Virus record (IMG/VR): IMGVR_UViG_3300048586_000886
Location: 1 to 38,175 of that record
DNA: 38,175 nucleotides
Strand: one strand, 5' to 3'
From: a virus
The position numbers were made by a program, and so were the translations under genes. Each line of letters begins with the position of its first letter. The first letter of the stretch is position 1. Below the pieces are notes generated by a model, which saw nothing but the letters and a program-made list of their open reading frames with translations, made no database searches and was not told the DNA's origin. Positions 13,893 through 22,629 of the stretch are shown piece after piece.

Positions 13893-14336
13893 GTGCCGGG
13901 CGAGGGCGGCGAGCTGATCGATTTCGTGAGCGTCGAGGCGCGCCTGGTGGAAGCGTTCGACGTGCTGCGCCGCCTGCCGGATCCCGAGCGGCGGTTCCTG
14001 CGGACGCGCACCATGGGCCTGTGGGCGGAGGTGCGGCCGGAGCGGGTGGATATCGACGGCGAGGGGCAGGAAGCCCGCCCGGGCGTGACGCGCGGCGAGC
14101 TGCGGCGGATGGAAGAGGCGCTTGGCTGGTGCGAATGGCTGGACGGCCCGGCCCGCAAGCTGGTGGGCGCCACCATCAGCAGCCTGCGGGAGGCCGACCA
14201 GCAGCCGAACTGGCCGCACATCCGCCGCATCCTGGGCGAAACCCGCACCACGGACGCCCTGCGGATGGCCTATGGCCGCGCACTTTCGCGAATTTGCGGG
14301 AAGCTAAACGCCGGTTCTGGCAGGGCTTTTGGATAG
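13815..14336 (+). CDS. DUF6362-like phage protein
   Basis: A 173-residue protein. Residues about 36-150 (FVSVEARLVEAFDVLRRLPDPERRF..., then RRMEEALGWCEWLDGPARKLV and ending LRMAYGRALSRICGKLN) match my memory of the DUF6362 family, common in alphaproteobacterial prophages between replication and packaging genes. The C-terminal part has a sigma-factor-like helix-turn-helix feel (PHIRRILGETRTTDALRMAYGRAL). It may be a late-gene regulator, inferred only from this and position. ATG 13815 follows AAGGAATAGATA. Its first 80 bp contain two of the GGGAGGG iterons, so part of the origin field is coding. Confidence 0.65.
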   Translation: MKTGLKIEAGFTGGLIRAEMASPVPPVPGEGGELIDFVSVEARLVEAFDVLRRLPDPERRFLRTRTMGLWAEVRPERVDIDGEGQEARPGVTRGELRRMEEALGWCEWLDGPARKLVGATISSLREADQQPNWPHIRRILGETRTTDALRMAYGRALSRICGKLNAGSGRAFG

Positions 14337-14340
14337 TCAA

Positions 14341-14387
14341 GGCCAGAAATCGACAAAATGCGCGATTTTGTGTGTTCGGATTTGGCC
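14341..14387 (+). promoter_or_regulatory. Nested inverted repeat after the early operon
   Basis: CAAAAT-GCGCG-ATTTTG (14354-14370) is a perfect inverted repeat. It is enclosed by GGCCA(GA)AAT at 14341-14350 and ATTTGGCC at 14380-14387, giving a two-tier hairpin in an AT-richer patch. The inner repeat has the same 6-5-6 geometry as the immunity operators but a different sequence. It could be a regulator site or a structured RNA in front of the terminator. Confidence 0.35.
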
Positions 14388-14450
14388 TGTTTTGTGGGAT
14401 CTAACCGATAGTCTGCCGAGGCGTTCGCCCGCAGCGTCACCCGATTTCAG

Positions 14451-14482
14451 GGCCGCCCCCCACACCGGAGGGCGGCCTTTTT
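14451..14482 (+). terminator. Rho-independent terminator of the early operon
   Basis: GGCCGCCC (14451-14458) pairs with GGGCGGCC (14470-14477) as an 8-bp GC stem with an 11-nt loop, followed directly by TTTTT (14478-14482). It ends the rightward early/replication transcript and isolates the esterase/tailspike genes, which should therefore have their own or read-through late transcription. The rest of 14337-14527 holds the nested hairpin and the ribosome site of the next gene. Confidence 0.85.
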
Positions 14483-14527
14483 CGTTCCGCGGCCGACCGC
14501 TGGTCAGGCCGCGAGAGGAGTTCACCC

Positions 14528-17149
14528 GTGGCCGGATCTGAAAAGCCTGCGCTACTGCAATCCACCTCGACCCTGTCGTTCCTGACGCAGCGGCAGGATG
14601 GGAACCAGGGAAGCTATATTCCGCCGGTGATCACCCCGACGCCGACGCCCACGCCCACGCCGACTCCGACGCCAAGCCTTTCGGTTTCGGTGACGGGAAG
14701 TCTGGCAGAGGGCGGGACGATGACGGTGACGGTGACCGCCAGCGCCACCAGTGCGTCGGCGATGATCTGCGATATCGCCATTTCCGGAGCCGGCGCCAAT
14801 CCACTGAATGCTGCCGACTTCGGCGGGGCTTTCCCCGCCTGGACAGGCGTGACGATCGCTGCAGGTCAGCTGACCGCCACCCGAACCTTCGCGGCGACAG
14901 ACGACGCGGACGTTGAGCCTGACGAAACCGGCCGGGTCACTATCAGCAATGCCATCGGCGCCACCATCGGAACCGCCACAGCCGACTTCACCGTGGCGAA
15001 CAACGACAGCGCCCCGACCAGTTATCCGGCGCCGTATTTCGACACTTTCATCGGCGTTACCCCGGCCGCCAGCTTTGCGGGCCGCCCACTGGAAAGCGGC
15101 GGTGTCGTCTGGGAGGACATGAATACAAACGGCCGCGTGGATAACACGCGGATCTCCATCGCCACCAGCGGCATCCTGGCCGGCGCCGCGGTAACGACGA
15201 CGGCGGTTTCCGAGGTGCACGCCGGCTTCCAGTCCGGCACGGTGAGTGCAACGCCCCGCCGCTGGGCGAGCTTCAAGCTGCGCGACCGGATGGCTGTGAG
15301 TTCCGCCAGCGGTCGGCCGTGCCTGATCACCAGCCACCAGCCCTATCCGGCGGCGGCCAGCGACGGCATCCTGATCGTTTCCGGTACTTCACCCGGCGAC
15401 AGCCCGACGACGATCGGGTTCCGAGAGACGCAGGCCGGGGCCGTGGTGGGTTCGACCATTTCGGTTTCCAATGTGAGCCTGCGTGTCGGTGACGTGCTGA
15501 CGATGAAGCACGAACAGGGCAGTGGCACGAATGTTGCCACGCTGCTGATGAACGGCCGCCCGCAGGCGCAGAAAACGGGCCTTGTGATCCCGGTGACCGG
15601 CAAGACAGCCTTTCGGGGTTGCGGGCCGGTTGACGGGCTGGATGCCATCATCGTTTCGAACCCGGATGTTGACGGCGGCCTGATCGTTGAGGCCCCGGCG
15701 CGCGTGCGGGCAGCGACGACGGCCGCCGGAAGCTCCGCCGTGGTGGTGCTGTATGGCGAGTGCGCCGGCGCGGTTCCGGCCACGCTCTATTATAACGCCG
15801 TCGACGTCGCCACCGGCGCTGTCATCAGCGGCCATAATGATCAGCCGCTGACAAACCTGACTTCGGCAGGCCTGACCTGGCGCGCGACAACACCGGCAAT
15901 CCCGGTGCCGGCGACCGGCGCCTATCTCGTGGTGCGCCGGAAGGATATTGAGGGCGGCGGGCAGGCCATCGGCATGACGCCGACGTTCCGGGCCGGAACC
16001 GTGGGGGCCTGGACGGGGCAGAGCCTGAACGCTCTGGGGCTGGAAATGGCCTCTGGCGGGTCTGACCCGGTCGCCGGCGACTGTTTCAAGGCCGAGGGCT
16101 ATTCCGTCAGCAGCGTGGCGATGAGCCGCGTGATGCGGCAGGTTTCGACTGGCGGGGGTGCGACGGCCGCCGCCATCAGCGCGATGCAGTCGGCAGGGCT
16201 GACCGGCCCGCACGCCATCGCCATGGCCGCAATCGGAAACACGGTTGTGAAAGCGCGGAACCCGGGCGGGACGCCGGGCCTGTGGGAAGGTGTCGTGGAT
16301 ACCATCCGGCATGTCGGCGGGCGGTTGAGTTATGTGGCCGACAGCAGCGGCGAATATGAAATCGCCAACAGCGCCACCGGCGGATTTTACCCCTCTGGCG
16401 GGGTCGAGGCGACGGCGGATTACAAGGCCCAGCTGATCGCGATGATGGACGCGATCGACGCGCTGTCCGGTTCGGCGGTGCCCTGTTCGCTTTCTTACCT
16501 GGGCGCGGTGTGGAATGTCACCGACGAGCAGGCGCAGGCGATCCGTCGGAAGCAATGGGAACTGGCGCAGGCGTATCCGACGCGCTTCTTCATCGGCAAC
16601 AACCCGCTGGATCTGCAGCACAACAGCGCGGACCAGTATCACCTGACCGGCGCCGGGAATATCGAGAAGTTCCGGCGTCATGGCTGGGGCATCGCGAAGA
16701 TGCTGGGGCTGGCGGCGAATGACCGCACAGGGCCGAAGATGGTGTCGGCAGCCCGCTCTGGCACGGACGTGACGGTGACGTTCGACCTGAACGGGGCCAG
16801 CGCTCTGGAGATCACGGGAACGGCCTATGCCAGCGATTTTCGCTGCGGGCTGGATTTCGCCAGCGATGCGGCCTTCACGAGCCCCATCTTCCCGACGAGC
16901 GCGACGGTTTCGGGTTCGACTGTGGTGTTCGGGTTCGCCAGCGCGCCAGGGCCGACCTATGTGCGGGCGGCCTGGGGGCGGGAGCCATACGGGCGCGGCG
17001 CAGGCGGTTATTCCGGCGTGACGGCGATCCGCGACAATCTGGCTGCGAATGCGGCAGCCATCCGTGGTGTGTTCACCGGCGAGGCGACGAACCCGCCGGT
17101 GCAGCCCTACTTTCATTCCTCCGGCAACGACTATGTGGTGGCGAGCTGA
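14528..17149 (+). CDS. Virion fibre with Calx-beta-like and SGNH esterase-like domains
   Basis: An 873-residue protein. After a short N-terminus comes a Pro-Thr linker (residues about 36-49), then a Calx-beta-like domain (about 50-160; SLAEGGTMTVTVTASAT...TDDADVEPDETG). A beta-rich region follows, then an SGNH-hydrolase-like domain (about 490-725) with block I TGQSLN (Ser499) and the terminal D702-Q-Y-H705-L motif; the protein ends in another beta-rich domain. Family knowledge predicts a deacetylase/esterase acting on surface polysaccharide. It would be a receptor-binding or capsule-modifying fibre, paired with the beta-helix protein whose ATG overlaps its stop. The GTG start at 14528 follows GAGAGGAG by 8 nt. 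Which carbohydrate it acts on cannot be told. Confidence 0.7.
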   Translation: MAGSEKPALLQSTSTLSFLTQRQDGNQGSYIPPVITPTPTPTPTPTPTPSLSVSVTGSLAEGGTMTVTVTASATSASAMICDIAISGAGANPLNAADFGGAFPAWTGVTIAAGQLTATRTFAATDDADVEPDETGRVTISNAIGATIGTATADFTVANNDSAPTSYPAPYFDTFIGVTPAASFAGRPLESGGVVWEDMNTNGRVDNTRISIATSGILAGAAVTTTAVSEVHAGFQSGTVSATPRRWASFKLRDRMAVSSASGRPCLITSHQPYPAAASDGILIVSGTSPGDSPTTIGFRETQAGAVVGSTISVSNVSLRVGDVLTMKHEQGSGTNVATLLMNGRPQAQKTGLVIPVTGKTAFRGCGPVDGLDAIIVSNPDVDGGLIVEAPARVRAATTAAGSSAVVVLYGECAGAVPATLYYNAVDVATGAVISGHNDQPLTNLTSAGLTWRATTPAIPVPATGAYLVVRRKDIEGGGQAIGMTPTFRAGTVGAWTGQSLNALGLEMASGGSDPVAGDCFKAEGYSVSSVAMSRVMRQVSTGGGATAAAISAMQSAGLTGPHAIAMAAIGNTVVKARNPGGTPGLWEGVVDTIRHVGGRLSYVADSSGEYEIANSATGGFYPSGGVEATADYKAQLIAMMDAIDALSGSAVPCSLSYLGAVWNVTDEQAQAIRRKQWELAQAYPTRFFIGNNPLDLQHNSADQYHLTGAGNIEKFRRHGWGIAKMLGLAANDRTGPKMVSAARSGTDVTVTFDLNGASALEITGTAYASDFRCGLDFASDAAFTSPIFPTSATVSGSTVVFGFASAPGPTYVRAAWGREPYGRGAGGYSGVTAIRDNLAANAAAIRGVFTGEATNPPVQPYFHSSGNDYVVAS

Positions 17150-18180
17150 TGGCGACATTCGACGTATCCGACCGGGCCGGCATCGCGGCGGCAATGCAGG
17201 CCGCTTCGTCCGGCGATGTGATCCGTCTGGCGGACGGAGCCTATCCGCTGATCAACATCGGCCGGCCCCGCGCCTTCGATCCGGCGAACCCGCTGGTGAT
17301 CGAGGCGGCGAACCGGAACGGGGCTGTGCTGGCCGGGCTGGTGCTGAAAGGCTGGGCCGGCCTTACTGTGCGCCGCCTTCGGGTGGCGACCGACACTTCC
17401 ACCGTGATCGACATCAACGGCTGCAAGGATATCCTGATCGACGATTGCCGGGCGGGGCCTTCGGTGGACAATCGTGACCCGTGGGATAACGGCGGAACTG
17501 GCGTTCGTGTTTCCGGCAGCGAGCGGGTGGTGGTGCAGGGCTGCGATGTCAGCGACCTGTATCGCGGAATGGCCGCGACGCGATCCAAGTTCGTCAGCTT
17601 TCGCCGGAACCGCCTCTGGCAGATCCGCGAAGGCATCATCTTCGCGGCGATGTTCGACAGCGACATCACCGAAAACGAGTTCAGTGAGTTCTGGCCGCGC
17701 TACAACAAGGGCGAGCACCCCGACGCCATCCAGTTCTGGAACAACGGCGAGGAAACGGGCTGCCACCGCTGCGACGTGCGCCGGAACACCATCGTCGCGC
17801 TGGGGCAGCGCCCGGTGCAGGGGATTTTCATCACCACCCAGCGCACCGCACCGGAGTATCGGCACTCCAAGATCAGCGTGGCGGAGAACCTGCTGATGTG
17901 CGCGGCGAAGTGGGGCATCTGCCTGGGCGGTGTGGACGACGCGCTGGTGGAACTGAACACGGTGCTGGCCACGAACCACAGCGGCAGCGGTTACGACAAG
18001 GGGCAGGATGGCGGGCGCACAGGATCAAGCGGCACGCCCTGCATCAGCTTCGGCGATACATCCAACGGGATCTGCCGGAATAATCTGGCGCACTGGTTCG
18101 ACAAGTCGATGCAGCGGGCAGACGTGGAGTTCTACGGGAACAGGTCGAGCCGGGTTGCCGACCTGCTGAAGGCGGGCTGA
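17149..18180 (+). CDS. Right-handed beta-helix tailspike-like protein
   Basis: A 343-residue protein with the look of a pectate-lyase/NosD-type right-handed parallel beta-helix. It opens with AAMQAASSGDVIRLADGAYPLI, followed by short repeated rungs such as VIDINGCKDILIDDCRAG, VRVSGSERVVVQGCDVSD, KFVSFRRNRLWQI, CDVRRNTIVAL and ALVELNTVLA. Such folds form phage tailspikes and polysaccharide depolymerases. There is no N-terminal virion-anchor domain, so it may dock on the 873-aa fibre encoded just upstream (TGATG overlap), the two proteins acting as one receptor-degrading unit. Catalytic residues cannot be assigned from sequence alone. Confidence 0.75.
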   Translation: MATFDVSDRAGIAAAMQAASSGDVIRLADGAYPLINIGRPRAFDPANPLVIEAANRNGAVLAGLVLKGWAGLTVRRLRVATDTSTVIDINGCKDILIDDCRAGPSVDNRDPWDNGGTGVRVSGSERVVVQGCDVSDLYRGMAATRSKFVSFRRNRLWQIREGIIFAAMFDSDITENEFSEFWPRYNKGEHPDAIQFWNNGEETGCHRCDVRRNTIVALGQRPVQGIFITTQRTAPEYRHSKISVAENLLMCAAKWGICLGGVDDALVELNTVLATNHSGSGYDKGQDGGRTGSSGTPCISFGDTSNGICRNNLAHWFDKSMQRADVEFYGNRSSRVADLLKAG

Positions 18181-18309
18181 GGCCAGAGGGGGGGGGTGGT
18201 TTGGGTCCTCCCTGGCCCAAATGCGTATACGGGGTGCAGAGGCTCCGGTCGTGCAATTTTGCTTTGTTTTTCGGATATGCTCTTGTTTTTGTTTCTTTTT
18301 GGGTGAGGC
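18181..18309 (+). other. Probable cos region upstream of terS
   Basis: The gap begins with GGCCAG (18181-18186) that pairs with CTGGCC (18212-18217) around a run of nine Gs (18188-18196), followed by GCGTATACG. From about 18250 there is a strikingly T-rich tract with repeated T4-T5 runs (TTTTGC, TTTTTCGG, TGTTTTTG, TTTCTTTTTGGG) in an otherwise GC-rich genome. In lambda-type phages cosN and cosB, with a bent IHF-bound segment, lie exactly here before the small terminase gene. The role is inferred from position and bending potential; no cohesive end can be read from sequence. Confidence 0.4.
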
Positions 18310-18900
18310 ATGACGGAATTCGTTTCGCTGGGCGAATTTGCGATTATCGTTGGGGTTTCAGAGCCGACGGTGCGCAAGCGCTTCGCCATGGCGGGCGATG
18401 ATGCGCCGATCGAGGAGCGGGGCAAGAACGGCGACGCCTACAAAATCCCGACGCAGCGAGCGCTGGCCTGGTGGCGGGCGCAGGATGCGGCGGCGGAAGA
18501 GGCGAGGGTTGCCCGCCAGAAACAGATCCAGTCCCTGCAGATGGACTTCCTGGGCGAGGACAGCGCCGCCGTCGATCATGGATTCGAGGGGCTAACGCCT
18601 TCGGAGATGGCGGCGCAGCTGGAAGCCGAACTGAAGGCAATCAAGATCGGTGAGTTGAAGGGCGACCTGGTGCGGGTCGCCGATGTGGAACAAGTGGCTG
18701 CGGCCTTCATGGGAAAGGTGGCGGAAGCCCTGCAATCGCTGCCGGATCGCCTGAGGAAGCGGATCGAGGTGTCGGCGGACGTGGCCGAGGCGCTGGAGCG
18801 CCTGCTGCGCCGGGACCTTAACGAGCTGGCGGACGCGGCCCAGAGGATCGGGATAGAGATCGGTGCGAAGGAGGAGTTTGCCACAGATCCCGCCGTTTAG
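18310..18900 (+). CDS. terS: Terminase small subunit, Nu1-like
   Basis: A 196-residue protein with an N-terminal winged helix-turn-helix (residues about 5-50: SLGEFAIIVGVSEPTVRKRFAMAG, ending PTQRALAWWR). A long helical stretch follows (EEARVARQKQIQSLQMDFLG) and a C-terminal helical domain with GELVRVADVEQVAAAF-like spacing, as in the Nu1/DUF1441 terminase small subunits. It should recognise cos DNA and recruit the large subunit, whose gene overlaps its 3' end by 38 nt. Family assignment is from pattern and order. Confidence 0.85.
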   Translation: MTEFVSLGEFAIIVGVSEPTVRKRFAMAGDDAPIEERGKNGDAYKIPTQRALAWWRAQDAAAEEARVARQKQIQSLQMDFLGEDSAAVDHGFEGLTPSEMAAQLEAELKAIKIGELKGDLVRVADVEQVAAAFMGKVAEALQSLPDRLRKRIEVSADVAEALERLLRRDLNELADAAQRIGIEIGAKEEFATDPAV

Positions 18901-20899
18901 GCGGGCGGCAGAGATATGGGGCCGTGCGGCCCGGCGCCTGCGCCCACGAGAGCCGATCAGCGTTTCGGACTGGGCGATCCGGCACATGGGCTATGACCCC
19001 GACGTTCTGCCCTGGCAGACCGAGATCATGGACGCGCTGGCCGATGGCGACGTGGACCTGATGGGGCCGGCGCAGGCGGGCAAAACAGAGATTGGCCTGG
19101 CCTGGTGGGGCTGGACGATCGATCATAGCCCGGCGGATTTCATGATCTGCCAGAGCGACAAGAACCTGATGCACGACCTGGTGCTGCGCCGCCTGCAGCC
19201 CATGATCGAGCGGGTGCCGGCGCTGCAGGAATCCCTGCTGACCGGCAATGGGGCCGACAACATCTTCCTGAAGCAGTTTCAGGGGATGATCAGCACTCAC
19301 ATCTGGCCGGTCGCCAGCCAGTTCACGGCGCGGCCGATCGAGCGGGGATGGCTGGACGACTTCGACCAGATCCCGGACGATATCGACGGGCAGGGAAGTG
19401 CCCACAAGCTGATGGAAGGCCGGCAGACCTGGTTCGAGGGGAGAAGCCGGACGTTCACCAGTTCGAGCCCGGCCCGGGAGGATGGCAGCGGGATCGAAGC
19501 CCGGGTGGCGAGCGGAACGGATGAGCGGCTGTGGCCGGAGTGCCCGCATTGCGGCGATCGCTTCGAGATCCAGTTCGACCAGCAGCTTCGCTACCCGAAG
19601 GGCGCGCCGGAACAGGCCGAGGCCGGCGCCTACCTGCTGTGCCCGGCGAACGGATGCATCATCCAGCCTGCGGAGAAGCGGCGGGTGCTGGACAGCCTGA
19701 CCCGGCTGCCGAACCGCGGATGGGTGCCGCTGAACCCTGCGGCCAGGCGCCGATCCTTCCGGATCGACGGGCTGGTGAACATCCGGAGCTGGGGCAGCCT
19801 GGCGAAGGCGCTGCGCGAGGCGGAAATCGCGTGGGAAACACGGCAGGACGAGGGCGAGCTGCGCGCGGTGTGGAACACCAAGGGCGGCAAGAATTATCGC
19901 AGCAAGGCTGCCGGTCTGAAGGCGCTGGTAAAGGAGGACCTGGCCGGGCGGCTGGAACCGCAATGGCAGATGGGCACGGTGCCGGCCGGCTGCCGGGTGC
20001 TGGTGGCGTCCGTGGACGTCCAGGCGAACCGCTGGGAAGTGATGGTGCGGGGTTTCGGCGAGGGGCTGGAGAGCTGGATCGTCGATCGGTTCGACATCGC
20101 GACGCTGGAGGATGGGGTGACGCTGGTGGATCCAGCGATGCACCCGGAACACTGGGCGGTGCTGACGACGCGGGTGGTACAGCGGCGTTACCCGATGGCG
20201 CAGGATCCGACGATCCTGGTGCCGATCCTGACAGTGGCGGTGGACACCGGCGGGGAAGCCGGGGTGAGCCAGAATGCGGCCAACTGGTACCGGGCCTGCA
20301 TCCGGATGGGCATCAGCCGGGACCGGATCACGCTGGTGAAGGGATCAAGCAAGATCCAGGCGCGTCCCGTGATGGCGGCCTGGCTTGACCAGAAGAAAAA
20401 GGGCGGGCCCGAGAAACGGGGGGTGCGGCTGTGGACGGTCGACACCCACGCCCTGAAGAATGTGATCGATGTGCGGCTTCGGCGGACGGACCCTGGGCCT
20501 GGGGCCATCCACTTCCCGGCCGGATTCGAGATGATCTGGCTGGATGAGCTGACGGCCGAACAGAAGATCAAGGGGCGCTGGGTGAAGATGCGCCCCAGAA
20601 ACGAGACACTGGACCTGATGGTTTACACCGACGCGGCGCTTCAGCGCCCGCCCTTCGCCCAGACGCGGGCGGATATGGGGTGGGTGCCGGCAGACTTCCG
20701 CGTGCCCGTGCTGAGCGGGCCGATGATGGACCTGGAACAGAAAGTGGCTCCGGCGGCGCCTGCCTTCGCCGCCGAGAGCCCCCCGGCTGCGGCGCCGCCC
20801 CTTCCTCAGGCGCCGCGGCCGGGCCCACCACGAACGAGCGAAACCCGCCGGCAGACGCCGGCAGACGACTGGATCGGCGCCGGATCAAACTGGCTCTGA
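18863..20899 (+). CDS. terL: Terminase large subunit, GpA family
   Basis: A 678-residue DNA-packaging motor. The N-terminal ATPase domain starts ISVSDWAIRHMGYDPDVLPWQTEIMDAL and has Walker A GPAQAGKT (G68 to T75, Lys74). Cys pairs in CPHCGDRF and LLCPANGC resemble the metal-knuckle found in GpA proteins, and the C-terminal nuclease-type domain includes LVASVDVQANRWEVMV and IRMGISRDRITLVKG. The last 60 residues are Pro/Ala-rich. The start is uncertain: GTG 18863 gives the longest form, and TTG 18878 follows AAGGAGG by only 3 nt. It cuts cos and pumps DNA into the prohead through the portal. Confidence 0.93.
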   Translation: MRRRSLPQIPPFRRAAEIWGRAARRLRPREPISVSDWAIRHMGYDPDVLPWQTEIMDALADGDVDLMGPAQAGKTEIGLAWWGWTIDHSPADFMICQSDKNLMHDLVLRRLQPMIERVPALQESLLTGNGADNIFLKQFQGMISTHIWPVASQFTARPIERGWLDDFDQIPDDIDGQGSAHKLMEGRQTWFEGRSRTFTSSSPAREDGSGIEARVASGTDERLWPECPHCGDRFEIQFDQQLRYPKGAPEQAEAGAYLLCPANGCIIQPAEKRRVLDSLTRLPNRGWVPLNPAARRRSFRIDGLVNIRSWGSLAKALREAEIAWETRQDEGELRAVWNTKGGKNYRSKAAGLKALVKEDLAGRLEPQWQMGTVPAGCRVLVASVDVQANRWEVMVRGFGEGLESWIVDRFDIATLEDGVTLVDPAMHPEHWAVLTTRVVQRRYPMAQDPTILVPILTVAVDTGGEAGVSQNAANWYRACIRMGISRDRITLVKGSSKIQARPVMAAWLDQKKKGGPEKRGVRLWTVDTHALKNVIDVRLRRTDPGPGAIHFPAGFEMIWLDELTAEQKIKGRWVKMRPRNETLDLMVYTDAALQRPPFAQTRADMGWVPADFRVPVLSGPMMDLEQKVAPAAPAFAAESPPAAAPPLPQAPRPGPPRTSETRRQTPADDWIGAGSNWL

Positions 20900-20918
20900 T
20901 CCAGCCACGGAGACGAAC

Positions 20919-21131
20919 ATGGCTTTGACGCAATCCCATCTGACCGCGCTGGATGATGCGATCGCGGCTGGCGTGCTGGAAGTGCGCTACCCGGACGGAT
21001 CGCAGGCGAAGTTCGACAGCTTCGACAAGCTGCTGGCGCGGCGGAACTGGGTGGCCGGGCAGCTGGGGGCGGCCGGAGGCGCCGCCTCTGGTCCGCTTCA
21101 GGGCCGCCGCGTGACGGTGGCGGGTTTCTGA
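20919..21131 (+). CDS. gpW-like head-tail joining protein
   Basis: A 70-residue protein whose first half, LTALDDAIAAGVLEVRYPDGSQAKFDSFDKLLARRNWV, matches the gpW/head-tail joining pattern (helix, beta hairpin 'vrY.dG....y.s.d.l', helix). A Gly/Ala-rich tail follows. gpW plugs the portal after packaging. The position between TerL and portal is the lambda order (A-W-B). GGAG lies 7 nt before the ATG. Confidence 0.85.
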   Translation: MALTQSHLTALDDAIAAGVLEVRYPDGSQAKFDSFDKLLARRNWVAGQLGAAGGAASGPLQGRRVTVAGF

Positions 21132-21135
21132 GGCC

Positions 21136-22629
21136 ATGGCCAATGTGCTGGATGACCTGATCGCCTGGTTCAGCCCGGGCGCTGGTGCGCGCCGGCTGGC
21201 CGCCCGCCGGGCGATTGAGGTGCAACAGCGCGCCTATGCCGCCGGGCGACGGGATCACCGGACGCAGGGCTGGCAGACGCCGGGCAGCAGCGGCACGGCG
21301 GAGGCGATGGGGGCGGCCCATGTGCGGGATCGCGTGCGAGCGCTGCTGCGCGACAATGGGTATGCCGCCAAGGCGATGAATTCGCTGGTGGACCATGTGG
21401 TGGGCACCGGAATCCTGGGAACACCGAAGGGCAAGCGCGCGCAGCAGTTGTGGACCGATTGGCAGGCGCAGGCGGATTTCGACGGGCACCACGACTGGCA
21501 CGGCCTGCAGGCGCTGGCGGTGCGGGCAATGCTGGGCGACGGCGATGTTCTGATCGTGCGGAAGCGGCAGGGATGGGTGGGTTCGCCGAACATCGTGCCG
21601 CTGCAGATTCAGGTGCTGGAAGCGGACTATCTGGATGTTTCCAAAAGCGAGCGGCTGGCTGATGGCGGGGAGATCGACCGGGGTATCGAATATGATGCCA
21701 CCGGGCGGAAGGCTGCCTATTGGCTGCTGCGCAGCCACCCGGGCGATGTGACGCTGCGGATCCGGGACGCCTGGAAATCAGACCGGATCCCGGCGGAGGA
21801 TGTGATCCAGCTGTTCGATCGGACGCGGCCCGGGCAGGATCGTGGCGTGTCTACGTTCGCGCCGGCGGTGATGACGTTCCACGAGCTGCAGGCCTATCTG
21901 GAGGCAGAGCGGGTCCGGAAGCGGATCGAAAGCTGCCTGGCTGGATTCATCACCACGGAAGACGCGGAGATGTCGGTTTCATCCGACGGTGCGGTGGATG
22001 ATCAGGCAAAGCCTGGGCTGCTGGTGGAGAAATTCCAGCCCGGCATGCTGATGCGGCTGCGCGGTGGTGAGGATGTGAAACTGACCAGCCCGATGGCCGC
22101 CAGCGGGATCGGGGAGTTCACGACGGTGCAGCTGCGCGAGATCGCGGCCGGGCTGGGCGTGATGTACGAAATGCTGACCGGTGATTTCAGTAACGTGAAC
22201 TATTCAAGCTGGCGGGCCGGAAACCATGGATTCCAGCGCCGGATCGAAAGCTGGCAGTGGCTGCTGGTGATCCCGATGCTGTGCACGCGGGTGGCCAGCT
22301 GGTGGAATGATGCGGCCCAGCTGGGCGGCCTGTTGCAGAGGCCGGCCCAGTTCAGCTGGGAGCCGCCGGGTTTCGTTTCCGTCGATCCCTACAAGGATTC
22401 CCAGGCGGACCTGATGAACCTGCGGAACGGCACGGTGACGCCATCCGAATTGGTGGCCCGCCGTGGGTGGAACTATCTGGAATTCCTTTCGCAGTATGCG
22501 GAGGACCTGGCCGGCGCCGATGCGGCGTTTGCGGCCATCGGCGGGGCCAAATTCGATGGCGACCCGCGAAAACTGAAAGGACAGCAAAATGCCGGAAGCA
22601 ACGACGCTGGCGCCCAGCCAGCAGGCTGA
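21136..22629 (+). CDS. Portal protein, lambda gpB family
   Basis: A 497-residue portal protein. Diagnostic segments: VRDRVRALLRDNGYAAKAMNSLVDHVVGTGI, LQALAVRAMLGDGDVLIVRKRQ, PAEDVIQLFDRTRPGQDRGVSTFAPAV, and GLGVMYEMLTGDFSNVNYSSWRAG near the end. Twelve subunits should form the ring at the head vertex through which TerL packages DNA and to which the head-tail proteins attach. Length and gene order fit the lambda type. The last 41 nt overlap the protease/capsid gene. Confidence 0.95.
   Translation: MANVLDDLIAWFSPGAGARRLAARRAIEVQQRAYAAGRRDHRTQGWQTPGSSGTAEAMGAAHVRDRVRALLRDNGYAAKAMNSLVDHVVGTGILGTPKGKRAQQLWTDWQAQADFDGHHDWHGLQALAVRAMLGDGDVLIVRKRQGWVGSPNIVPLQIQVLEADYLDVSKSERLADGGEIDRGIEYDATGRKAAYWLLRSHPGDVTLRIRDAWKSDRIPAEDVIQLFDRTRPGQDRGVSTFAPAVMTFHELQAYLEAERVRKRIESCLAGFITTEDAEMSVSSDGAVDDQAKPGLLVEKFQPGMLMRLRGGEDVKLTSPMAASGIGEFTTVQLREIAAGLGVMYEMLTGDFSNVNYSSWRAGNHGFQRRIESWQWLLVIPMLCTRVASWWNDAAQLGGLLQRPAQFSWEPPGFVSVDPYKDSQADLMNLRNGTVTPSELVARRGWNYLEFLSQYAEDLAGADAAFAAIGGAKFDGDPRKLKGQQNAGSNDAGAQPAG

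Noticed and set aside
14337-14404. A short coding extension after the DUF6362-like gene
   Set aside because: Frames in this AT-richer patch lack starts with ribosome sites, and the nested inverted repeat explains the sequence better.
14635-14675. CRISPR-like or tandem-repeat array
   Set aside because: It is the coding sequence of a Pro-Thr linker in the fibre protein; no spacers.
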